A DNA stretch of 5,569 nucleotides from UBA9653 sp014859835 (GTDB lineage Archaea > Thermoplasmatota > Thermoplasmata > UBA10834). The translations under genes were made by a program, and so were the position numbers. This document shows, one piece after another, positions 1 to 5,415 of this stretch. The notes under the pieces are model-generated. The model saw only the letters and a program-made list of their open reading frames with translations, did no database searches and was not told the origin of the DNA. The DNA is taken from positions 1 to 5,569 of the forward strand of contig JACZKW010000010.1 of assembly GCA_014859835.1 (NCBI GenBank), read 5' to 3'. The number at the start of each line of letters is the position of its first letter. Position 1 is the first letter of the stretch.

Positions 1-215
1 TCCATATCCGGTGTGAATATCCTGACTCGAAAATCAGCTCCAGACCCCTTGGTAGGCGGAAGGACGAAAGTGGTCTCGGAGAGATTCATCTCTTTCGCGA
101 GAGACTGCATCTCCCGGTCCGTCAATCCTTTCCCGTCAGGGAATACTGCGAGCGGGTTGCCGCCAAAGGGCTTCTTGGAGAATACATCGACTCTGACGAA
201 TCTTGCCTTCTTCAT
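1..215 (-). CDS. PhzF-family (phenazine biosynthesis-like) isomerase/epimerase, N-terminal part only
   Basis: The gene enters from its start at 215 and runs off the left edge, leaving 71 complete codons. The visible N-terminus shows the PhzF family signature: a first strand with VRVDVF, then FGGNPLAVF (residues 17-25), then NLSETTFV (44-51) and RIFTP (65-69), which in the family leads into the conserved glycine-proline region. Glu47 in NLSET matches the catalytic glutamate of PhzF. Family members fold like diaminopimelate epimerase, are cytoplasmic, and catalyse isomerisation or proton-shift reactions; most have no known substrate. The ATG is chosen because a near-consensus ribosome binding site lies just upstream and the family motif begins within ten residues. 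It follows iorB by 17 bases, so co-transcription is inferred. The family call is secure; the reaction is not known, and the missing C-terminal half prevents any check of it. Confidence 0.9.
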   Translation of the reverse strand, partial: MKKARFVRVDVFSKKPFGGNPLAVFPDGKGLTDREMQSLAKEMNLSETTFVLPPTKGSGADFRVRIFTPDM

Positions 216-217
216 AT

Positions 218-227
218 GATCACATCC
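218..227 (-). promoter_or_regulatory. Ribosome binding site of the phzF-like gene
   Basis: The minus strand reads GGATGTGATC, one mismatch from the archaeal anti-16S consensus GGAGGTGATC. It lies two bases before the ATG at 215, with the GGATGTG core at a workable distance. It sits inside the 17-base gap after the iorB stop codon, which supports internal re-initiation on one iorA-iorB-phzF message. Confidence 0.65.
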
Positions 228-232
228 GAAAT

Positions 233-877
233 TCATTTCTTACACTTAATCACATTGCATAGATGCTCGTACGCATGTTCCTTGCCTTGCTCGAATGCTT
301 TGAGATTAACATCGACTGCTTTCTTTGGAACGTTCTCGGCAATGGACTCCCTGATTGATTTCTCAGGTACTGGGAAAGCCTCGATGGCGCTCAGTGCCCC
401 GAGCATGATTATATTCTCGGTCATCGGGTTGCCGGCATCACGTCCGAGAGCCAGTGCATCGATGATCGCAATCTTATCAGTCACCTGACTGAGGCGATTT
501 CTGACTTCATCCACTGAAAAATATGTGGCGCTCTTGTCCTTGACATGCAGAGCGGTCTCGGCGATGGGATGCTGTATGCGGGAATTCATCAATACCACCC
601 CTCCCTGTTGTAGATACTCGACGTGTCTAAGCGCTTCCAAAGCTTCCAGGGATAGCAGAACATCGGCTCCTCCTATAGGTATGAGGGGGGATCGGATATT
701 CTGACCTATCCTCATATGCACGTTGATGGAACCGCTCCTCTGCGATAGACCATGCTGCTCTCCTGTCAGGGCGCGGATTCCGGCTTTCGCGCAAGCTGAC
801 CCTATGACGTTTGAAAGAAGCACCAGACCTTGCCCCCCAACGCCGGCCATGTAAATGCTGAACTCTCCCTTCTCCAT
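233..877 (-). CDS. iorB: Indolepyruvate:ferredoxin oxidoreductase, beta subunit
   Basis: This 214-residue protein is the small subunit of the cytoplasmic, oxygen-sensitive enzyme that converts indolepyruvate (and other aryl-pyruvates) plus CoA to the aryl-acetyl-CoA and CO2, reducing ferredoxin. It is a single pyruvate-oxidoreductase gamma-type domain. Visible markers are the N-terminal nucleotide-fold loop GVGGQG (residues 12-17), the motif HGLSQRSGS (42-50), typical of the HG-(M/L)-(A/S)-QR-(G/S)-GS family signature, and NIIMLGAL near 155-162. The length is normal for IorB. Two adjacent ATG codons (880 and 877) follow the strong GGAGGTG site; the second is preferred because it lies five bases from that core, giving a one-base overlap (TGATG) with the iorA stop. 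Using the first would add one Met. The reading frame extends 20 codons further upstream into iorA, but that part is not family-like. Coupled translation with iorA is likely, matching a 1:1 complex. Confidence 0.95.
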   Translation of the reverse strand: MEKGEFSIYMAGVGGQGLVLLSNVIGSACAKAGIRALTGEQHGLSQRSGSINVHMRIGQNIRSPLIPIGGADVLLSLEALEALRHVEYLQQGGVVLMNSRIQHPIAETALHVKDKSATYFSVDEVRNRLSQVTDKIAIIDALALGRDAGNPMTENIIMLGALSAIEAFPVPEKSIRESIAENVPKKAVDVNLKAFEQGKEHAYEHLCNVIKCKK

Positions 878-2760
878 CATTCCACCTCCCTCAAATGTAT
901 CGATGCAAAAGGACAGATCTTCGCGCATACATCGCATCTATCGCAGAGTTCTTCAGAGATCTCCGCTTTTCTGTCATTGTCATTTATAGAAATCGCCGGG
1001 CAATCGAAGTTGCGTATGCAAGTGTAAGGCTTCTTGCATATCTCCTTCGCGACCTCGTTGGACCTTATCACCTCACCCTTCCTGCGCTTCTGCCTGTCCG
1101 AATGAAGCGCGCATGCCCTCCTCGATATTATGACATTTGGACCCTTTCGCGTCAGTGCGTCCTTCATCGCGACCACCGCGTTCTTGAGATCATATGGATC
1201 GACGATAGTGATGTCTTCCAAGCCCAACCCTCCGATGACATTCTCTAGGATCATGGGCTTCGAGGGTCTTCCACCGGCACCGACATCCGAGCCAGGGTTT
1301 GGCTGCTGTCCCGTCATAGCGGTGACCTCATTGTCGAGTATGATCAGCGTGAAATCGTCTCCATGATGCACTGCGTTGATCAATCCAGGAATGCCTGCAT
1401 GATAGAATGTGGAATCACCAATGATCGCCACCACCTTCTCGTTCACGGCATATTGGATCCCAGAGGCGACCCCCATGCACGCACCCATGCATAGCAGTGT
1501 ATCTCCATAGTTCACAGGTTCGAGTATGCTCAATGAATAGCAACCTATGTCCGTTGCCACGACGTGTTTGACCCCCTTCAGAGCCTGCCTCAATGCGTAC
1601 AATGAAGCCCTGTGCGGGCAACCGGGACAGAAGGTCGGATACCTGTTCGGAAGCCCCTTCTTGAGCTCCTTCGCCTTGTCAAGGATAGCTGAGTAGTCGA
1701 CCGTTTTCTGCACACCAAATGCCGTGGCAATGCCATCGACCACGATGTTTGTGTTGTATTCGAAAGCCTCGCTGAAGATGCCATTCCTCTTCCCATGGAT
1801 CGCTATGGTCGGATTCGCTTCCCTCGCAATCGACTCTACATGCAATTCGAGGTACGGTGAGAGTTCCTCGACTATCACCACCGTCTTTAGTCTCTTCAAG
1901 AATCCCGCTATGAGTTTCCTCGGGATCGGATAGGTCGTACCAAGCTTGAGGATCGATGGTGTGAGTCCCAGTATGCTGCATGCATCCACCGCGTAATTGT
2001 ATCCAGCTCCGGATGTGATTATTCCAAAATCTGAACCTGTCTCCTTGATCACATTGAGTGGTGACTTGTCAAACTCTTCCTCCATCTTTCTTGTCCTCTC
2101 CAACAATGCGAGCTTGAATGTGCGAGCGGTCTCAGCGACGGTGACAAATCTCCCAGGAGGGTGGTCCCAAGCGAGCTTGGCAAACGACTTCCGCTCGATC
2201 TTTCCGAAGTCTGCCATGCCGCTCTGATGACTCACTCTCGTGGTGGTTCTGATGATGACCGGAACCCCGTATCTCTCGGACAGCTCGAAAGCCGACTTGA
2301 CCATGATCATGGCCTCTTGCGGATCGGACGGCTCGATCATCGGTATGTACGAGCTCATGGCGAAGTACCTCCCATCCTGCTCGGATTGGGACGAGTGCGC
2401 GGTGGGGTCGTCAGCTACAACGAGCACCAGACCTCCAATAACGCCTGTGTACGAGAGCGAATAGAATGCATCCGAAGCAACGTTCAGCCCCACGCTCTTC
2501 ATGCTGGTCATCGACCGCAATCCTGCCATGGACGCACCCGCGCATGTCTCTAGGGCGACCTTCTCGTTGACTGAGATCTCCATCCTGTAATCGAATTTCG
2601 GAGCGACTGATGAGAACGTGTCAAGAATCTCGGTGGTGGGTGATCCAGGATATGCGGATACGACCTTCACGTCCGCTTCTATGGCGGCCCTGACTATCGC
2701 CTCATTGCACAGTACAAAAACTCTTCCTAGCTCATCCCTCAGGACATCATTCACGCCCAA
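877..2760 (-). CDS. iorA: Indolepyruvate:ferredoxin oxidoreductase, alpha subunit
   Basis: This is the large catalytic subunit (627 residues from this start), carrying thiamine diphosphate and Fe-S clusters. Domains in order: an N-terminal pyrimidine-binding domain with CNEAIVRA and AYPGSPTTEI (about residues 18-45); a transketolase-C-like middle domain; the linker motif FCPGCPHR (377-384); a ThDP-binding domain with GDSTFYHAGI (from 448), the Mg/ThDP residue Asn477 in LDN, and TAMTGQQPNPG (480-490); and a C-terminal ferredoxin-like domain. The second cluster motif is complete (Cys606, 609, 612, 616). The first has Cys575, 581 and 587 but Pro578 where the family normally has a second cysteine. 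No ATG is available in frame. TTG at 2793 is the longest start, TTG at 2760 has the best ribosome site, and GTG at 2754 is also possible; the family-like sequence begins just after these. It overlaps iorB by one base. Identity is certain; the start is not. Confidence 0.95.
   Translation of the reverse strand: MGVNDVLRDELGRVFVLCNEAIVRAAIEADVKVVSAYPGSPTTEILDTFSSVAPKFDYRMEISVNEKVALETCAGASMAGLRSMTSMKSVGLNVASDAFYSLSYTGVIGGLVLVVADDPTAHSSQSEQDGRYFAMSSYIPMIEPSDPQEAMIMVKSAFELSERYGVPVIIRTTTRVSHQSGMADFGKIERKSFAKLAWDHPPGRFVTVAETARTFKLALLERTRKMEEEFDKSPLNVIKETGSDFGIITSGAGYNYAVDACSILGLTPSILKLGTTYPIPRKLIAGFLKRLKTVVIVEELSPYLELHVESIAREANPTIAIHGKRNGIFSEAFEYNTNIVVDGIATAFGVQKTVDYSAILDKAKELKKGLPNRYPTFCPGCPHRASLYALRQALKGVKHVVATDIGCYSLSILEPVNYGDTLLCMGACMGVASGIQYAVNEKVVAIIGDSTFYHAGIPGLINAVHHGDDFTLIILDNEVTAMTGQQPNPGSDVGAGGRPSKPMILENVIGGLGLEDITIVDPYDLKNAVVAMKDALTRKGPNVIISRRACALHSDRQKRRKGEVIRSNEVAKEICKKPYTCIRNFDCPAISINDNDRKAEISEELCDRCDVCAKICPFASIHLREVE
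881..889 (-). promoter_or_regulatory. Ribosome binding site of iorB inside the iorA 3' end
   Basis: The minus strand reads GGAGGTGGA, holding a full GGAGGTG match to the 16S tail, followed by ATGATG. The site lies in the last codons of iorA and decides the iorB start: the core is three to six bases from the two candidate Met codons and far from the upstream Met codons that would lengthen the protein. Confidence 0.85.
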
Positions 2761-2766
2761 GAACAC

Positions 2767-2774
2767 CACTTCCT
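2767..2774 (-). promoter_or_regulatory. Probable ribosome binding site favouring the TTG start of iorA at 2760
   Basis: The minus strand reads AGGAAGTG, one mismatch from AGGAGGTG, six bases before TTG 2760 and twelve before GTG 2754. TTG 2793 has only a weak AGCAGG one base upstream. This is the main reason for choosing 2760. Confidence 0.45.
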
Positions 2775-2833
2775 CATCAACTACAATCAGCAAGCCTGCT
2801 AATTGTGTTTGCGGTATGGGCCCACGAGCGTGC

Positions 2834-2842
2834 TTACTTTTT
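2834..2842 (-). promoter_or_regulatory. Weak TATA-like element upstream of iorA
   Basis: In the gap between the PH-like gene and iorA, the minus strand has a purine-rich CGG followed by AAAAAGTAA, the only AT-rich patch that could serve as TFB/TBP site. Transcription from it would begin near 2813 and give a leader of about 50 bases to TTG 2760. It is a poor match, and no T-rich terminator separates iorA from the upstream gene on this strand, so read-through from there is equally possible. Confidence 0.2.
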
Positions 2843-2865
2843 CCGAACGGTTAAGGTGCGAGCGC

Positions 2866-3429
2866 TCATTCCTTTGGCTTAACCCGTATGTCCATTACTT
2901 CCTGCAGTTTCCTGCGGACTCCCAGCGGATTGGGCACGGCTTCCCATACTACCGAGTCTTTCCTACCCTGTGTACTCTGAGTGCTGAAGTAGATCGTGCC
3001 ATAGCGGAGTATTCTCTTGCCGACCGATTGGGATATGTCCACCTTGGTGATCATCCCGAGCGGGATGTCGTCGTAGCTCTTGTTCAGGATGCCCTTCTGT
3101 GTTATGAGCCGTTCATCTGTCACCGCGTAGATTGTGCTTCCCCATCTGAACCATTTTATGAAGAAATACAGGAGCGAGAGCACGAAGATCCCCAACGCGG
3201 CCCACTCGATATACTGCCCATATTCTCCATCCATGTATTCCTGTATGTATGGGAACTCCGGCTCGCCAGGCAAGTACTGCCATAGGAATACCGTTAGCGC
3301 CAGTAGTCCGATCAGGATGGCGATTGTTGCCGAGATCATGTACTTCAGGGCGCTCGGTCTCGATTCGAATACGACGTGTTCGTCGCTGGATAACAGTCCT
3401 CTTGTGATGTGTTTGGCCTTCTTAGCCAT
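2866..3429 (-). CDS. Two-helix membrane protein with bacterial-PH-like (DUF304, YdbS/YdbT-type) domain
   Basis: This 187-residue protein begins with a short charged segment containing HVVFESRPS (about 18-26), the usual lead-in of this family. Two hydrophobic helices follow (about 29-53 and 73-94), joined by an acidic, tyrosine-rich loop with PGEPEFPYI. The remainder (about 97-182) is the PH-like domain, with YAVTDERLITQKGIL, the IPL..ITKVDISQSV strand-turn motif, RYGTIYFSTQ and WEAVPNP, matching the bPH_2/DUF304 pattern. The topology suggests that both termini face the cytoplasm. Members are widespread in bacteria and archaea; some affect envelope resistance, but the molecular role is generally unknown. 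The ATG is preceded by no good ribosome site (only GGGTTGGG), and the probable promoter is close enough for a nearly leaderless message. It follows the thioredoxin-domain gene by 37 bases and precedes iorA by about 105 bases. No catalytic function is implied. Confidence 0.88.
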   Translation of the reverse strand: MAKKAKHITRGLLSSDEHVVFESRPSALKYMISATIAILIGLLALTVFLWQYLPGEPEFPYIQEYMDGEYGQYIEWAALGIFVLSLLYFFIKWFRWGSTIYAVTDERLITQKGILNKSYDDIPLGMITKVDISQSVGKRILRYGTIYFSTQSTQGRKDSVVWEAVPNPLGVRRKLQEVMDIRVKPKE

Positions 3430-3460
3430 TTTCCCAACCCTGTGGTGTTATGATGGTCTG

Positions 3461-3470
3461 AGATATTTAG
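3461..3470 (-). promoter_or_regulatory. Probable TATA box of the PH-like membrane protein gene
   Basis: The minus strand reads CTAAATATCT, a fair archaeal TATA element centred about 37 bases before the ATG at 3429. Initiation about 25 bases downstream would give a leader of only about 10 to 15 bases, consistent with the lack of a Shine-Dalgarno site. The element overlaps the TAA stop codon of the upstream thioredoxin-domain gene, so the PH-like gene may be transcribed independently. Confidence 0.45.
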
Positions 3471-5176
3471 ACTTGGCTTGACAGTGCCTCTGATATGGCC
3501 GTCAGCAACGCCGCCCGTTCGACGATCTTATCGGAGCAGCTGTTCCCTCCGCATATGACTGCGTATTCATCTGAATCTTGTGTCTGATGATGTGGCATTG
3601 TCACGATTCGCGAATCGAAAACGCTCCTCGCAGCCTTCCACAACTCCGAATGTTGCGTCTCCACCCGGGGGTCTAGATATAGATTCACGATGACAAGGCC
3701 GCTCCTGATGACATCCATTGCCGTCAGATACGATGCGCTGAAGATCCCATGGGCGGCCACATGTTGTAGGTCGAACGCTCCAAGCACGTCTCGTGCCTCC
3801 TGAAGGAGTCTTTCGTCACCGCTCAGACCGCTGAACATTGCGAGCTCATATGCGTATTTGGAATTGGATATCAGGGATCGGTTGGCTCTCCTCAGGTCGC
3901 CTATGACATCATCTCTAACGATGATGTCTGCACGTCCCCCCTCCGCATGCTCGTAGGTTCGATCGATGCTCCCTATCACTCTCTTCGCATGATCAACGAG
4001 GTCTTTCTTACCAGAGAGTTCCAGATTTGCTCGGACCGACGATAGATGGGAGACCTGATCCTCGAATAGATATAGCTCCTGCGATCGGGTGTGTCTGACC
4101 AGGTCCGACCCTGGGTCCAATAGCTCCTTCATCGAGAACTGGAATGCCCGAATGCCCGCAGCGATCCAATCATCCCTACCTATCCTGGAGCCCGCATCGA
4201 TGAGAGCATGGCTCGCATCCGCGTTCCATCCCGCATAGACCGTCCTGTCTATTGATGGTGGTATGAGCTTTCGACGGTCAGCTTTACCTAATCTATAGTA
4301 AATCTCCTGGGCGTCCTGACTCCCGAAGAACCCACCTGAGTCACCGTCCTGCAGGACCGATATCATGTAGTTCGCAACACCCTTGGCTATTTCGAGGAAG
4401 CGTTCATCCCCGAGCACGATGTGCGCATGAATCAGATTCTTCAGGAACCCGGAGTTCGTGTCTAGCATCTTTTCATAATGCGGGATCTTCCAGTCCCTAG
4501 TAACTGAATATCTGAACAGTCCGCCATCAATCTCATCATACAGCCCTTCCGAGATGCCGAACAGGGTATGTCTCATGATGGCTGCAAGGCTTTGGCTATT
4601 CGCGCGCGTATATCTGCTTGCAATCAATTCGATTACGTCTGGATGCGGAAATTTCGGTTCATCTCCGAATCCTCCGTGTTCATGGTCATATGCTATCAAT
4701 ATCTCTTCGAACAATGAGTCAAGGTTGTCTTTGATCTCATCCCCGACAGATTTCTTGCCCTTGGGGGGAATATCCAGATGTGGCATTCTCACCTTTGTCA
4801 ACGCTCGATCTATCTCTCCATTCTTCTTGGCTGCTAGAATGGAGTCCATGATTCTATGCATATTCTCGGGCGGAATGTAGGTGGTTCCCCAGATGTTCTC
4901 ACCTTTGCATGATAGAAACGCGGTCGTGGGGAACCCCCCTCGATTGTATCTCTCAGAAATGTCTGGCCTCATGTCTATATCGACTCTGACAGGGATGAAA
5001 TTCTCCTGTATCCTCAGGATGATATCGTGGTCGGAATAGGTGGTTTCGTCCATGACATGGCACCAATGACACCATGATGCCGTGAGATCCAGCAATATGA
5101 GCTTCGCTGATTCCTTGGCTGCTTGGAAGCTATCCTTTGACCAATCTCTCCAAATTATGCTCATCGAAGATGCCAT
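3467..5176 (-). CDS. DUF255/YyaL-type thioredoxin-domain protein (compact form)
   Basis: This 569-residue protein starts with a thioredoxin-fold domain (about 8-125): LDLTASWCHWCHVM carries the CxxC pair Cys36/Cys39, followed by VRVDIDMRPDI and GGFPTTAFL with the expected cis-proline Pro83. The rest resembles an alpha/alpha-barrel of the six-hairpin glycosidase type. It shows hallmark segments of this family: HGGFGDEPKFPHP (167-179), EIDGGLFRYSV (215-225) then IPHYEKML (231-238), GWNADA (316-321), and a C-terminal CGGNSC pair (Cys542/547) near the position of the family's closing cysteine motif. The usual N-terminal segment of longer relatives (a SPYLLQHA..NPVDW-like stretch) is absent, and the protein is about 100 residues shorter than typical. 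The biochemical role is unknown; a redox or disulfide function in the cytoplasm is inferred from the CxxC. ATG 5176 is the first Met after an in-frame stop; Met5 (5164) is the alternative. No signal peptide is seen. Confidence 0.9.
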   Translation of the reverse strand: MASSMSIIWRDWSKDSFQAAKESAKLILLDLTASWCHWCHVMDETTYSDHDIILRIQENFIPVRVDIDMRPDISERYNRGGFPTTAFLSCKGENIWGTTYIPPENMHRIMDSILAAKKNGEIDRALTKVRMPHLDIPPKGKKSVGDEIKDNLDSLFEEILIAYDHEHGGFGDEPKFPHPDVIELIASRYTRANSQSLAAIMRHTLFGISEGLYDEIDGGLFRYSVTRDWKIPHYEKMLDTNSGFLKNLIHAHIVLGDERFLEIAKGVANYMISVLQDGDSGGFFGSQDAQEIYYRLGKADRRKLIPPSIDRTVYAGWNADASHALIDAGSRIGRDDWIAAGIRAFQFSMKELLDPGSDLVRHTRSQELYLFEDQVSHLSSVRANLELSGKKDLVDHAKRVIGSIDRTYEHAEGGRADIIVRDDVIGDLRRANRSLISNSKYAYELAMFSGLSGDERLLQEARDVLGAFDLQHVAAHGIFSASYLTAMDVIRSGLVIVNLYLDPRVETQHSELWKAARSVFDSRIVTMPHHQTQDSDEYAVICGGNSCSDKIVERAALLTAISEALSSQV

Positions 5177-5187
5177 TACGAAGCTTG

Positions 5188-5193
5188 TCCCCT
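5188..5193 (-). promoter_or_regulatory. Possible weak ribosome binding site of the thioredoxin-domain gene
   Basis: The minus strand reads AGGGGA, 11 bases before ATG 5176. The spacing is long and the match only moderate, but no better site exists, and the alternative Met at 5164 has none. Confidence 0.3.
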
Positions 5194-5267
5194 GATCAAT
5201 GTCGGTTCTTACGACAAGATTAACTCCGATTGGAAATCAATGTGCTCCCGAACATGATGCAGTCGGG

Positions 5268-5282
5268 ATGGCTGCTGGCCAT
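5268..5282. repeat. Small inverted repeat in the divergent promoter region
   Basis: ATGGC and GCCAT form 5-base arms around TGCTG in the 239-base region between the divergent genes, about 34 bases upstream of the plus-strand TATA box. Its position would suit a regulator site, but arms this short arise often by chance. The rest of 5177-5415 holds the promoter and leader elements listed here and no gene I can support. Confidence 0.25.
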
Positions 5283-5315
5283 GGAAACAATATCACGCAC
5301 TGTCTGCAAATTCTA

Positions 5316-5323
5316 TTTATATA
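5316..5323 (+). promoter_or_regulatory. Archaeal TATA box for the secreted-protein gene
   Basis: TTTATATA within the AT-rich segment 5308-5329 is a near-ideal archaeal TATA element and the strongest in the window. Transcription to the right would start near 5345, leaving a leader of about 70 bases before ATG 5416. The surrounding TCTAT...ATAGA is nearly symmetrical, so on the minus strand it reads TATATAAATAG and could also serve the thioredoxin-domain gene with a leader of more than 100 bases. Confidence 0.65.
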
Positions 5324-5351
5324 GATTAACCACCTACTAATTCGTCGAAAT

Positions 5352-5375
5352 ACGCTCTTCCCCCCCGTTGAGCGT
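5352..5375 (+). other. Stem-loop with C-rich loop in the predicted 5' leader
   Basis: ACGCTC (5352-5357) pairs perfectly with GAGCGT (5370-5375), giving a 6-base-pair stem around a 12-base loop containing seven consecutive C. It lies just after the predicted transcription start and about 27 bases before the ribosome binding site. There is no T-run after it, so it is not a terminator. The C7 loop could pair with a G-rich RNA or bind a protein, but this is inference. Confidence 0.35.
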
Positions 5376-5401
5376 GAGAGTGTTAGTGCTATTTGCTGTA
5401 A

Positions 5402-5408
5402 AGGAGAT
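5402..5408 (+). promoter_or_regulatory. Ribosome binding site of the secreted-protein gene
   Basis: AGGAGAT lies seven bases before ATG 5416, a good core match at good spacing. It fixes the start of this edge-truncated gene. Confidence 0.75.
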
Positions 5409-5415
5409 TCTTGAT

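Noticed and set aside
878..937. Upstream extension of iorB by 20 codons
   Set aside because: The extension overlaps the Fe-S domain codons of iorA, is not family-like, and the strong GGAGGTG site points to the Met codons at 877-880.
2161..2553. Plus-strand open frame of 130 codons inside iorA
   Set aside because: It lies wholly antisense to conserved IorA coding sequence and shows no family features.
2818..2867. Short palindromes GGGCCC, CACGAGCGTG and GAGCGCTC between the PH-like gene and iorA, considered as terminator or operator
   Set aside because: The arms are only three to four bases, no T-run follows on the minus strand, and such GC-rich palindromes are expected by chance.
2803..3285. 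Plus-strand open frame of 160 codons opposite the PH-like gene and the iorA upstream region
   Set aside because: It is antisense to a well-supported family member, has no recognisable motif or ribosome site, and its composition (Cys/His/Arg-rich) is typical of a shadow frame.
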